DNA of 64,000 nt, from positions 62,001-126,000 of the forward strand of contig CAZBNP010000013.1 of NCBI GenBank assembly GCA_964493505.1. Reading direction: 5' to 3'. A program made the translations under genes and the position numbers. Shown here piece after piece: positions 1-8,500 of the stretch (position 1 is the stretch's first letter; every line of letters starts with the position of its first letter). The notes beneath the pieces were generated by a model. It did not search any database. It saw nothing but the letters and a program-made list of their open reading frames with translations, and was not told the origin of the DNA. This DNA comes from Chryseosolibacter sp964493505 (GTDB lineage: Bacteria; Bacteroidota; Bacteroidia; Cytophagales; Cyclobacteriaceae).

Positions 1-1
1 A

Positions 2-952
2 GCCGCTATCTCGGTTGACGACCATGAAGTATCCACGAAGGGATTTAGCCAATGCCGGGAACGCATATCGTCGCCGTTGATGGACGGAAAAAAGAACCGG
101 GGATCGGTGGTCGTGGGCTACAGACCGTCGAAAAAAGGCAGCGCTCCTGTTTTTCTCGCCGAGGAAAAGAAGCTGATCAAGGCCGTATCGCAGGAGTTCT
201 CCCTGATTGTTAAACGCGCCGGTGCGGAAGAAGAAAAGCAAAAGCTGCAGCTCCAGCTCCAGCATGTGGAGCGCCTCGCCTTCGTCGGCGAGCTCTCGGC
301 GGGTATTGCACACGAGTTGAACGAGCCACTCGGAAAGATCCTGGGCTTTGCGCAACTCATCAAGAAAGCCGGTAGACTGAGCGATCAACAGACCGAAGAT
401 ATCGAACGCATTGTCAAAGCGTCTCTTTACACCCGCGAGATCATTAAGAAACTCATGATCTTCTCGCGACAGATGCCGCGGCAGATCACGCAGGTGAATC
501 TGAATGAAACTGTATCGAATATCCTGTACTTCATAGACGTTCGCTTCGTCGGTCGTCAGGTCACCATCCGGCAAAAGCTCGATCCTGATCTACCCATGAT
601 TCAGGCTGATGAAGTGCAGATGAGCCAGGTGCTCGTCAACCTGATCACCAACAGCGTCCACGCAATGCCAAAAGGTGGCCAATTGACCATTGCCACAAAA
701 AGGAAGGGGCAGATGATCAGCCTTCTCGTTGGTGATACCGGGCACGGTATGACGAGCGAGGTGAGGAAACGAATCTTCGAGCCTTTCTTCACGACAAAGC
801 CTCCCGGACAAGGCACCGGACTTGGCTTATCGGTTGTGCAGGGAATAGTGATCGCCCACCACGGCAGGATTAGCGTCACCAGTCAGCCGGGGAAAGGAAC
901 GAAAATCGAAGTATTGCTGCCGTTAAAGCAATCACAGAAAGAAGTGAAATGA
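2..952 (+). CDS. Sensor histidine kinase, 5' end cut by window edge
   Basis: C-terminal part of a two-component sensor kinase. The reading frame is open to the first base of the window, so the gene begins upstream and the ATG at 80 is internal. The first ~60 visible residues look like the end of a GAF-like sensory domain (a GSVVVGY strand, then a helix with EEKKLIKAVSQ). A short coiled coil leads into the H-box GELSAGIAHELNEP with the phospho-accepting His. The ATPase part has an N-box (LVNLITNSVHAMP), a G1 box (VGDTGHGM), an F-box (FEPFFTTKPPGQGTGLGLS) and a G2 box. No transmembrane segment is visible in the part present. The stop overlaps the next start by 4 bases (ATGA), so it is translationally coupled to the NtrC-type regulator, its probable phosphorylation target. 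The signal sensed is unknown. Confidence 0.9.
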   Translation, partial: AAISVDDHEVSTKGFSQCRERISSPLMDGKKNRGSVVVGYRPSKKGSAPVFLAEEKKLIKAVSQEFSLIVKRAGAEEEKQKLQLQLQHVERLAFVGELSAGIAHELNEPLGKILGFAQLIKKAGRLSDQQTEDIERIVKASLYTREIIKKLMIFSRQMPRQITQVNLNETVSNILYFIDVRFVGRQVTIRQKLDPDLPMIQADEVQMSQVLVNLITNSVHAMPKGGQLTIATKRKGQMISLLVGDTGHGMTSEVRKRIFEPFFTTKPPGQGTGLGLSVVQGIVIAHHGRISVTSQPGKGTKIEVLLPLKQSQKEVK

Positions 953-2298
953 AAAAGAAGAAGGAAACAGCGCCGGTAAAAGTACTGGTAGTCGATGATT
1001 CGCCTGAATCAGTAGAGTTGATAAGACGTAACCTGGAGTCTATTGGCTATCATGTATCTACCGCGAACAATGTTCAGTCGGCCCTGACACTGCTCGACGC
1101 TATCGACGTCGATCTTGTCATCACCGACCTTAAGATGCCGGAAGAAAACGGATTGGCTCTTGTGCGTCACGTGTCGGAGAATCACAAAGGCGTTGGCATT
1201 CTCGTGGTCACCGGATTCCCGTCTATTGAAGGAGCGATTGAATCGATCCGCATCGGTGCGGAGGAATACCTCGTAAAGTCATTTACGGACAAGGAGTTGT
1301 TTGTCGCGGTCAATCGCGTCCTGCAGAAAAGTCATCGGACGAAAAAACTGAGCGGCGACAACTTTCAACAGGACTTCGGTATTATCGGCGAGTCGGAGGA
1401 AATGTATCGCGTATTCCACGCTATTAAGAAAGTACGTGTTACGGAGGCGACCGTGCTTATTACAGGCGAAAGCGGAACCGGGAAAGAACTCGTCGCGCGT
1501 GCCATTCACTACAGCGGGCGCACGTCGAAAGCACCGTTTGTGCCGGTAAACTGCGGCGGCATTCCAGACTCACTGCTCGAGAGCGAGCTATTTGGCCATG
1601 TAAAGGGTGCGTTTACCGGAGCGATGGAAACACGTGCCGGCTTTTTCCAGACAGCAGACGGTGGCACTATTTTCCTCGACGAGATCAGCAACACCAGTCT
1701 TGCCATGCAGGCTAAGCTGCTGCGCGTATTGCAGGAAAAAGAATTCTACATGGTCGGCTCGAAGAAGTCGATGAAAGTAAACGTACGCGTTGTCGCCGCC
1801 ACCAACGTCGACCTGATACAACTTGTCAAACAGGGGAGGTTCAGAGAAGACCTGTACTATCGCCTCAACATTGTATCGATCGACCTGCCGCCTTTGCGCG
1901 ACAGAGGCGATGACATCCTGTTGCTTACCAATTTCTTTCTCGCGCGCTATGAGCGTGAAGTAGGGCGCAAGTCGATGAAGTTCACACCGAAAGCATTGCG
2001 CGCCCTGAAAGAGTACGCCTGGCCTGGCAATGTTCGGGAACTGCAAAATCTCGTCCATCGCCTCACCATCATGTCTGACGACACCGTGATCGACGTTCCC
2101 GACCTGCCCGAATCATTCCGCTACTCCGCCACCCGGTCGAAAGGGCTCGACAGGAGGCTTGATGAAGTAGAGCGTGATTACATCCTTGACGTGTACGCCG
2201 CCAACAACCGGAACATGTCACGGACAGCCGAGAAACTCGGCATTGACCGGAAGACATTGAGAGAGCGGATTAAACGATACGAGTCAACGTCCAAATAA
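949..2298 (+). CDS. NtrC-family sigma-54-dependent response regulator
   Basis: Enhancer-binding transcription activator of 449 aa. The receiver domain (about 8-125) has phospho-acceptor D60 in LVITDLKMP and conserved K110. The AAA+ domain (about 145-375) has Walker A GESGTGKE (173-180), the sigma-54 contact loop GAFTGA (220-225) and Walker B FLDEI (242-246). A Fis-type helix-turn-helix follows at about 410-446 (SRTAEKLGIDRKTLRERI). All residues needed to be phosphorylated and to remodel sigma-54 polymerase look intact. It is the partner of the overlapping histidine kinase. The first promoter-like sequence downstream is sigma-54-like (2494) with a near-palindrome upstream of it (2424), so an adjacent operon may be its target; that link is inference. 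Confidence 0.95.
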   Translation: MKKKKETAPVKVLVVDDSPESVELIRRNLESIGYHVSTANNVQSALTLLDAIDVDLVITDLKMPEENGLALVRHVSENHKGVGILVVTGFPSIEGAIESIRIGAEEYLVKSFTDKELFVAVNRVLQKSHRTKKLSGDNFQQDFGIIGESEEMYRVFHAIKKVRVTEATVLITGESGTGKELVARAIHYSGRTSKAPFVPVNCGGIPDSLLESELFGHVKGAFTGAMETRAGFFQTADGGTIFLDEISNTSLAMQAKLLRVLQEKEFYMVGSKKSMKVNVRVVAATNVDLIQLVKQGRFREDLYYRLNIVSIDLPPLRDRGDDILLLTNFFLARYEREVGRKSMKFTPKALRALKEYAWPGNVRELQNLVHRLTIMSDDTVIDVPDLPESFRYSATRSKGLDRRLDEVERDYILDVYAANNRNMSRTAEKLGIDRKTLRERIKRYESTSK

Positions 2299-2305
2299 CC
2301 CCGCA

Positions 2306-2396
2306 TTGCCTTTTGCCATTTGCTTTTTGCTTTTTGCTTTTTGCCTTTTGCCTTTTGCCTTTTGCCATTTGCCATTTGCTTTTTGCCTATTGCCCT
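2306..2396 (+). repeat. Heptamer tandem array TTGCCTT, 13 units
   Basis: Thirteen uninterrupted 7-bp units, mostly TTGCCTT, TTGCCAT and TTGCTTT, begin 8 bases after the stop of the NtrC-type gene. A second array of the same unit lies at 12936, also just after a plus-strand gene. The apparent Phe/Leu/Cys-rich reading frames across it are a by-product of the repeat. Candidate variable-number tandem repeat; function unknown. Confidence 0.95.
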
Positions 2397-2423
2397 TTGT
2401 CTCCCGGGTAAAAACGTACCACA

Positions 2424-2439
2424 TGGGAAAATTTACCCA
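2424..2439. promoter_or_regulatory. Near-palindrome, possible NtrC-type enhancer site
   Basis: TGGGAAAATTTACCCA is a 16-bp near-perfect palindrome (only one symmetric pair fails) centred about 64 bp upstream of the GG of the sigma-54-like -24 element at 2494. That is a usual place for an enhancer-binding protein site. Assignment to the adjacent NtrC-type regulator is inference. Confidence 0.35.
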
Positions 2440-2493
2440 CCTCCCGACTCCCAATGTCTTCGTACAGGCAGCGTACGCGCCCATTACGTAAGA

Positions 2494-2509
2494 TGGTATG
2501 CAATTTGGG
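2494..2509 (+). promoter_or_regulatory. Sigma-54-like -24/-12 promoter
   Basis: TGGTATG, four bases, then TTGGG. This fits the -24 half TGGYRYR and the TTG of the -12 half, with ten bases between the two GG doublets as in sigma-54 promoters. The usual GC at -12 is GG here, which weakens the call. It lies 27 bp before the ATG of the Cys-rich gene and just after a gene for a sigma-54 activator. Confidence 0.4.
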
Positions 2510-2535
2510 GTAGCCTGCTACAAACTTCAAGGGAA

Positions 2536-2796
2536 ATGATGCTGCCAGACATTGAGGAGCTCGTGACAAAAGAACTTGGCGGCCTTTGCAACACGTGCGT
2601 TCATCGCACAGGGTGTTTATTCAGACAACGCTCGGAGCGGGTGGTAATCCAATGCGAGCAATTTGAAGCCTGGCCTTTAGACGTCGCCGCACGCAACCTG
2701 CCGGCAAGGGGATTGTGTTTGAATTGCGCCAAAGCTGCGGTCTGTCATTTACCAAAGGAGCCATCGGGTGTATGGCATTGTGAAGAATATGAGTGA
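2536..2796 (+). CDS. Small protein with two 4-cysteine repeats
   Basis: 86-aa protein with two similar halves. Each has C-x2-C-x5-C and a fourth Cys 11-12 residues later, followed by E-x-[FY]-E: C18, C21, C27, C40 (CEQFE) and C61, C64, C70, C82 (CEEYE). The pattern suggests two small metal or redox-active knuckles; no enzyme motif is present. A longer in-frame opening to 2320 exists, but it translates the heptamer array into a nonsense Phe/Leu/Cys stretch. I therefore start at the ATG pair at 2536, which has AAGGG five bases upstream. The stop overlaps the start of the MORN-type gene, so the two are probably one transcript from the sigma-54-like promoter. The family is not one I can name; a metal- or redox-responsive role is inference. 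Confidence 0.75.
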   Translation: MMLPDIEELVTKELGGLCNTCVHRTGCLFRQRSERVVIQCEQFEAWPLDVAARNLPARGLCLNCAKAAVCHLPKEPSGVWHCEEYE

Positions 2797-3190
2797 CGTA
2801 ACTATGTGGAAGATGTTTCAGCTGTTTTTTAAACGCAAGAACCGCAACGCTCCCAGGAATGGTAAGTGGAAGGAGTTCAATAAGAACGCGGTACTGATCT
2901 CGGAAGGATATTACGAGAACGACATCAAACACGGAAACTGGCGACAGTTTTACGAAACCGGCGAGCTTCTACTGGAGGAGAACTATCAATATGGTATCCT
3001 TCATGGCCGCTATGCAACCTACCATCCTAACGGTCGCGTACTAAGTGAGGGCGAGTACCAGCACGGTAAGCGCGAGGGATTTTTTAAGGTCTTTGATGAA
3101 AACGGCGCACAAATCCGGCGACTGCTATTTGTGAACAATATATTGCTTGAAGAGGGGCAGGTTGGATTGAAAGCACAAATGGCGGTATAG
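2789..3190 (+). CDS. MORN/YwqK-like repeat protein
   Basis: 133-aa protein with about four variant MORN repeats of the type seen in YwqK-like proteins: GKWKEFNKNAVLISEGYY, NWRQFYETGELLLEENY, GRYATYHPNGRVLSEGEY and GFFKVFDENGAQIRR. YwqK-family repeats occur in many Bacteroidota proteins and the 'toxin-antitoxin' label often attached to them is poorly supported. There is no signal peptide. I chose the ATG at 2789, which overlaps the previous stop by eight bases; ATG 2804 is a possible alternative. Co-transcription with the Cys-rich gene is likely. Function unknown. Confidence 0.8.
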   Translation: MSDVTMWKMFQLFFKRKNRNAPRNGKWKEFNKNAVLISEGYYENDIKHGNWRQFYETGELLLEENYQYGILHGRYATYHPNGRVLSEGEYQHGKREGFFKVFDENGAQIRRLLFVNNILLEEGQVGLKAQMAV

Positions 3191-3234
3191 TCAGGGTTGC
3201 AGGCCGTAGACCCCGAATGGAAGAGTGCTGCGTG

Positions 3235-3265
3235 TTGTAGTTTTTCCGGCAATTTACTAACATTG
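3235..3265 (+). promoter_or_regulatory. Probable Bacteroidota-type promoter of the tRNA
   Basis: TTG at 3235-3237 and TAACATTG at 3258-3265, 20 bases apart, approximate the Bacteroidota -33/-7 pattern (TTTG then TAnnTTTG) with one mismatch in the -7 box. The -7 box ends 29 bases before the tRNA. Confidence 0.4.
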
Positions 3266-3294
3266 CCCCTCGTTTCGGCCAAACAAGGTCGGAG

Positions 3295-3368
3295 GGGCCC
3301 ATAGCTCAGCTGGTTAGAGCACCTGACTCATAATCAGGGGGTCGCAGGATCGTGCCCTGCTGGGCCCA
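3295..3368 (+). tRNA. tRNA with CAT anticodon, probably tRNA-Ile2
   Basis: A full cloverleaf can be drawn: acceptor GGGCCCA pairing with TGGGCCC, D-stem GCTC/GAGC with GG in the loop, anticodon stem CCTGA/TCAGG with CAT at 3329-3331, and T-stem GCAGG/CCTGC. The discriminator is A3368, followed by CC and then G, so the CCA end is not fully encoded. C4-G69 and C5-G68 in the acceptor stem match the elements by which TilS picks tRNA-Ile2 over elongator tRNA-Met, so Ile2 (lysidine-modified) is favoured; Met cannot be excluded. The T-loop reads ATCGTGC, with A54 and T58 swapped relative to the normal T54/A58. Confidence 0.9.
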
Positions 3369-3380
3369 CCGCTCATGGTC

Positions 3381-3408
3381 AGGCAGTTACAGAAAAGTGT
3401 AGCTGCCT
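3381..3408. terminator. Hairpin between tRNA and SDR gene, probably bidirectional
   Basis: An 11-bp stem (AGGCAGTTACA pairing with TGTAGCTGCCT, one G-U) closes a 6-base loop. It begins 13 bases after the tRNA and ends 2 bases from the stop of the convergent SDR gene. There is no long T tract on either side, so efficiency is uncertain, but the position suits termination from both directions. Confidence 0.6.
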
Positions 3409-3409
3409 G

Positions 3410-4273
3410 TTACCCATTCACGATCTCTCCACCGTTTGGATGGATAAACTGCCCTGTCACGTAACTCCCGTCAGAAGAAGCCAGAAAAAGGAAACAAGGC
3501 GCTATCTCCGCCGGCTCACCGGCGCGCTCCATCGGAACATCGCTGCCGAAGTTTGATACCTTTCCGGGCTTGAAGGTCGACGCGATCAACGGGGTCCACA
3601 CCGGACCAGGGGCCACACCGTTGACGCGAATCTTTCTCTTCACGAGGTTAGAAGCCAGGCTTCGGGTGAAGCTCACAATCGCTCCTTTCGTCGCGGCATA
3701 ATCGATCAGCGCCGGGCTGCCCCGGTATGCCGTCACGGAAGCGGTATTGATGATACTACTCCCCCGTCGCATGTGTGGCAAAGCCGACTGTGTGATCCAG
3801 AAATATGAAAAAATATTGGTAGCGAATGTCTTGATGAGCTGGCCTGCGGTGATGTCTTCAAGATTCTTCTGCTCGTAGTGTACGGCCGCATTGTTGATAA
3901 GAATATCGATCTGCTCAAATTTCTTCACCGCTTTCTGCACAGCGCGGCGACAGTTTGCTTCCTTGCTCAGGTCGCCGGGAATCAGCAGGCACGCTCCTCC
4001 TTCTTCCTCTATCATCCGCCGGGTTTCCTTTGCATCAGCGTGTTCGCTGAGGTACGCAATGGCTACCTGCGCGCCTTCTTTTGCGAACAGTAAGGCTACG
4101 GCGCGTCCGATGCCGCTGTCGCCACCGGTGATGAGGGCTGTCTTGCCTGCCAGCCTTCCTGATCCGCGAGAGCCTGTTTCACTGACAGGGGTTGGTTGAA
4201 GTTTCGATTCAAGCCCGGGCTTGCGTTGCTGTTGGGGTTTCCGGAGTGGTTTTTTCTTGCCTGCTCTTTGCAT
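3410..4273 (-). CDS. SDR-family oxidoreductase (YdaD/GsiB-39-like)
   Basis: Classical short-chain dehydrogenase of 287 aa. A basic tail of about 40 residues is followed by the NAD(P)-binding motif TGGDSGIG (49-56), NNAA, a Ser in the strand ending NTAS, and the catalytic pair in YAATK. The long N-terminal extension and the GGDSGIGRAVA motif are typical of the general-stress-protein-39/YdaD subgroup, annotated as glucose or generic alcohol dehydrogenases; the substrate is not known. It runs toward the tRNA and shares a terminator with it. A 10-bp direct repeat lies 12 bases before its ATG. Confidence 0.85.
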   Translation of the reverse strand: MQRAGKKKPLRKPQQQRKPGLESKLQPTPVSETGSRGSGRLAGKTALITGGDSGIGRAVALLFAKEGAQVAIAYLSEHADAKETRRMIEEEGGACLLIPGDLSKEANCRRAVQKAVKKFEQIDILINNAAVHYEQKNLEDITAGQLIKTFATNIFSYFWITQSALPHMRRGSSIINTASVTAYRGSPALIDYAATKGAIVSFTRSLASNLVKRKIRVNGVAPGPVWTPLIASTFKPGKVSNFGSDVPMERAGEPAEIAPCFLFLASSDGSYVTGQFIHPNGGEIVNG

Positions 4274-4284
4274 AGGTATAGTGC

Positions 4285-4307
4285 TATCAATAATTTATAT
4301 CAATAAT
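4285..4307. repeat. 10-bp direct repeat upstream of the SDR gene
   Basis: TATCAATAAT occurs twice with three bases between (13-bp period), starting 12 bp upstream of the SDR start. It could be a promoter-proximal operator or simply AT-rich promoter sequence. Confidence 0.45.
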
Positions 4308-4321
4308 AGGTAGGCGACTTC

Positions 4322-5479
4322 TCACCCATAGATGCGTTCGCTAGCGGCTTTCATGTCGCGCTCCTTTTCTGTCAGCTTCCGGGTAACGTGGTACATCATC
4401 CTTTGCCAGGTCTTGTCCCACGAGTTATGAGCGAGGAATTCATCTACCTGTCTAAGCCACTCTTCTCTATCGTGATTCTCTAACTCGAGTGATGCAACCC
4501 TGACAAACTCTTCAGGGGTGCCGGCGATGTTCACCAGTCCGCTGTTGCCATACTGCCGAAGAACATCGATGATCGGCGTCGAGATCACAGGTCGCGCGGC
4601 GGCGAGATATTCGGGCGTCTTCGTGGGGCTGATATACCGGGTGGCGTCATTGTGAGCAAACGGGAGTATCGCGATATCCCATCCCGAAATATAAGCGGGT
4701 AGTTCATCGTACTTTTTCATTCCCAGGTAATGGATATTCGGCAACGCTGGCAGGGCGCTGACACTGATCTTGCTCACGGGCCCTACCATTACAAGGTGCC
4801 ATTCGGGTTTCCGGCGAGCAACGTTCTCGATGAGTGACAGGTCCATTCTCTCGTCGATCACACCAAAGTAGCCCAGGCGCGGATGAGGGATCGTCGCCTG
4901 GTCAGCGGGGTCGGTATTGTACACCCGGGCTTTGGAGTAATGTTCACTGTCGATACTATTCGGGAATGCGTGAACGTCGGGGTGTCTGTTCTTCTTAGCC
5001 TCATACAAACTATACCCCCCGGTAAAAACGAGATCGGCTTTGTTCAGCAACTCTTTTTCGCGATCCTTCATATCCGGTGGCGCAAAACCGGACGCCGAGG
5101 GTTCAGCCACGCAGTCATAGACGATCATTGTGGGATTCAGATGGTCGCTTATCGCGAGTGCCATCGGCGTGTAATACCAGAAGAGGTACTGAGTGATATC
5201 ATCGTCGATAAACAATCTGGCAAGCATCTCCTTCTGATAGGTCACGGACTGTTCTTCGCTCAGCCCCTCTTTCAGGCGGGGCACGATGACGCGGATACCA
5301 TCTATGGGACTGGAGATATCGAGAAAATTCCGGTCACCGTCGTATATGGGCGCTTCGATGTAGCACACGGGAAAGTGCTGCGCGAAACGGCTCATCAGAT
5401 GCTGGGGTCGCTGATAGACAAAGTTCCACCGTAAGTGTGAAAAGCAAATGAGGTGATAGGGTGACGCCGATGCAGTCAT
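4322..5479 (-). CDS. Glycosyltransferase, GT4-like, with UGM-associated family features
   Basis: 385-aa GT-B glycosyltransferase. The N-terminus (HLICFSHLRWNFVYQRPQHLMSRFA) is the hallmark of a family often found with UDP-galactopyranose mutase and EPS loci. The C-terminal donor-binding half has PTKTPEYLAAARPVIST. No signal peptide or membrane span is present, so it is cytoplasmic. An upstream extension to 5548 is open, but the ATG at 5479 places the conserved N-terminal motif near the start. It stands alone with no other sugar gene adjacent. It resembles the glycosyltransferase at 43600-44841 in overall plan (same EYLAA-RPV motif). Acceptor and donor are unknown. Confidence 0.85.
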   Translation of the reverse strand: MTASASPYHLICFSHLRWNFVYQRPQHLMSRFAQHFPVCYIEAPIYDGDRNFLDISSPIDGIRVIVPRLKEGLSEEQSVTYQKEMLARLFIDDDITQYLFWYYTPMALAISDHLNPTMIVYDCVAEPSASGFAPPDMKDREKELLNKADLVFTGGYSLYEAKKNRHPDVHAFPNSIDSEHYSKARVYNTDPADQATIPHPRLGYFGVIDERMDLSLIENVARRKPEWHLVMVGPVSKISVSALPALPNIHYLGMKKYDELPAYISGWDIAILPFAHNDATRYISPTKTPEYLAAARPVISTPIIDVLRQYGNSGLVNIAGTPEEFVRVASLELENHDREEWLRQVDEFLAHNSWDKTWQRMMYHVTRKLTEKERDMKAASERIYG

Positions 5480-5584
5480 AGGTTTGATGTTAGCGGTCCA
5501 ACCGGACAGCCATATTTCCGTGCCAGCCAGACGATTGTTTGAAATCAACTCATCTGAGTAAGAAATTACCCAGGAAGTAAACCG

Positions 5585-8500
5585 CTACCTGATCAGGTGA
5601 ATCCAGTTCTTGCAGGTTTTATAGCCATCAACCGTCACTTCGTAATAATAAATGCCCGCGGCTAATCCTTCGCCGTACCAGTCATACTGATAATCGTCCG
5701 ATTCATAAACAAGCTTACCCCAGCGGTCGTAGATTGAAACACTGGTTTTGTAATTGTAGTCAGCGGGTGTGACGCCATCCGCCTGGCCGAATCGGATCAT
5801 GAACACGTCGTTATGCCCGGGCACGCCGGGAGTGATGACGTTCGGTATAAAAAGCTCAAACACCGGTATGGCTACTGACTTCTCGTAGACGCAAAACCCT
5901 CTTTGTGTGATCATGCTGACATCGAAGACGGCGTCGTTCTGAAATGCATGCACAGCCGCATCCTGATCGGTGACCGTGCCGTCGCCGAAGTCGAAATACC
6001 AGGAATCTTCATGCTCCAGACTGTCGGTAAGGTTTCTAACGGTAACTTTCGGGCGCCCGGCGCACTCCGCGATTTTCGTCCACTCAAATTCAGGAGTTAT
6101 ACCCGGAACTACATTGATTTGAACAGTGTCTGTGCGGATGCAGCCATTGCTCTCCTCAAGTGTAATGTAGTACACCATTGTATCTTTTGGAGCAACTACG
6201 GGCGTGGGCAGACTGGATGTAAGCGACCCGTCGTCGCTGGTCCACTGGTAACGGATGCCACCACTCGATTGCAGCTGGTGGCTGTCGCCGAAGCACAGGT
6301 CGGTATCGTCCTGGATGAACGACAACGATTCGTTGACGGTAACGAGCACTGACGTCCGGTCTACCACCTGGCATGTACCCTGATCGACGGCGGAAAGTGT
6401 TACGACATACTGTCCTGGAGTTTTGTATTGATGCGCAAGAAATGATGTGTCGGTTCGCGTTTCAGTCTCACCATCGCCGAACTCCCAATAATAAATTTCT
6501 CCCCCGGTACTTAGGTTTTCGAACCCGAGCGGATCGGGCAGACAAACCACCCTGAGGCCCGGCATATCGCGCCGATATGAGTTCGTTTGAAGTCGCGCCT
6601 TCAGTGTTGACAGGTCAAACTTGAAAGCCGCGTTGTTGCAGTTCTGGCTGCGATTCTGTCGCGACCATGCGCCAGAGGTTGTGGGAAAATCGGAGGTAGG
6701 CTGATTCGCGTCGTTGAAAGCGCGGCAGCCAGCGCATACCGAATGATAGACAATTCCGCTTTTGTCGAACCGGCTTGTTCCGCCATCAACATGCGTACTC
6801 GATTGGTTTCCGCCGAAGAAGGTTGCATAAAGACGTTCTTTCGCATCATCGGTGAGCACAAGAAAATAGAAGTCGGAACCCTGGGTCGTTAGTTGAAACG
6901 CGTCTGCAGTCGTTGTCATACCCGACGTGCCACTTTGCCAGAATCCCGTCTCGCGATTAATTCTTCCACCCCACCCTGCCATATAGAGGTTATTGCAGTC
7001 ATTCACCAGGAAGGCAGTGGGTGAGATATCGGGGATACCGCGGCCTGCGCCAAACACAGTTGAAAAAATGAGTGCGTTGAGTTCAGGGTTAAACTTCTGA
7101 ATAAACTGGCCGCTGTTCGGGTTGTGATATACGCCGGGGGTAATGGGAAATGATCCGCTGGTTTGTCCGTATACGTAAACTTCGTCTGCCTGATTGAGAT
7201 CGAGGAAGTAGATCTGATTGTACTGTTCGGTGCCGGTAAAGGTGGCGTGTTGCAGGGAGGTACCATCGGCGGCAATCTTTGCGATCCACCCGTCGACATT
7301 TCCCGAGTAGGCAGGTTGATAGCTTTCTGCCGTCGCGGGGAAGTCAGCGCTGGTTGTGCCCCCTGCGATAAACAGATCTCCCCGACTATCGATTTTCACG
7401 GTGTGCGCGGCATCTGTTGCGCTCCCTCCGATCATGGCTCCCCAGACCATTGTGGTGAGATCGGAATCCATCTTGAACAGTATAGCGTCCGTAGCGCCAC
7501 CGCGATAGGTTGTAGCAAACGAAGCTGTCGCGGGGAAGTCGGTCGACGAAGTTACCGACGATACATAGATGTTGTTGGCTTCGTCGGCGATGATGTCGCC
7601 GCGAAGTTGGTCGCCGTAGTTCATGGTAAGCGCGCCACCCGGCGGGTTGAGTCCGTCATTGTTGGTACCACCGACAAAACTCGAAGCGAGCAGCGCCGTG
7701 CCGTCGGAATTGAAACGGGAGATGATAATATCACATCCCTCATCGTAGGGATATCCGATGACATTGGATACTGGCGCGCCACCGCGAAAGGTATTCTGAA
7801 ACGCGCCTGCTGTTGTGGGGAAATTTGCCGAACCGGTTGTTCCGAGCAGGAGTAGCTCCTCAGCATTGTTCACCACGAGGCTGTGGGGAGAATCGTTGCT
7901 GGTACCGCCCAGGTAGGTAGCATAGAGCAGCTGACCGCCGGTGGAATCATATTTCAATATCCCGATATCGTACAAGCTTCCGGAGCTGGTCTGGTAGGCG
8001 CCCGGGGTGGCAGGAAACCGGCCACCCCCTTCTTCGTTGGTAACTCCGGCCGAGTACAGTGTGCCGCGTTCGCCGGGTGTCGCGGTGCTTCCCCAGTTGT
8101 CTGCGCTGGATCCGGAAAAGGTTGAAAAAATCAACAGCGGATCTATCACCAGCTCATAACAGCTGTCAAAGCCTTCCGGAAAATGAAACGAGACGCTGTC
8201 GACTTCCAGCCTGAATACACACGGAACGTCGACTCGCTCACCATCGACTAACTGCCAGGCTACCGGTTTCTTTTCAATGATATCGCCCAGTGACGTACGG
8301 ATGGTCAGGTCACCCTTATCCAGGAATAGTTTGTCGGCACCGCGGTAGACGGCGGTGATAACAGATGGATCTGCTCCTGGAGCAACGATAAAGTCGTATT
8401 TCACGTGCTGTCCGTAGGTATAGACCTTCATGTCCACACCTGGAAAAAAAGATTCGTACATAACGCCGTCATAGGCGTAGGCTTTGGATGCCCACCGCGA

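Noticed and set aside
2306..2535. Phe/Leu/Cys-rich reading frames across the heptamer array, including an N-terminal extension of the Cys-rich gene
   Set aside because: A 7-bp repeat read in codons gives a 7-residue periodic peptide with no meaning; the true start with AAGGG upstream is at 2536.
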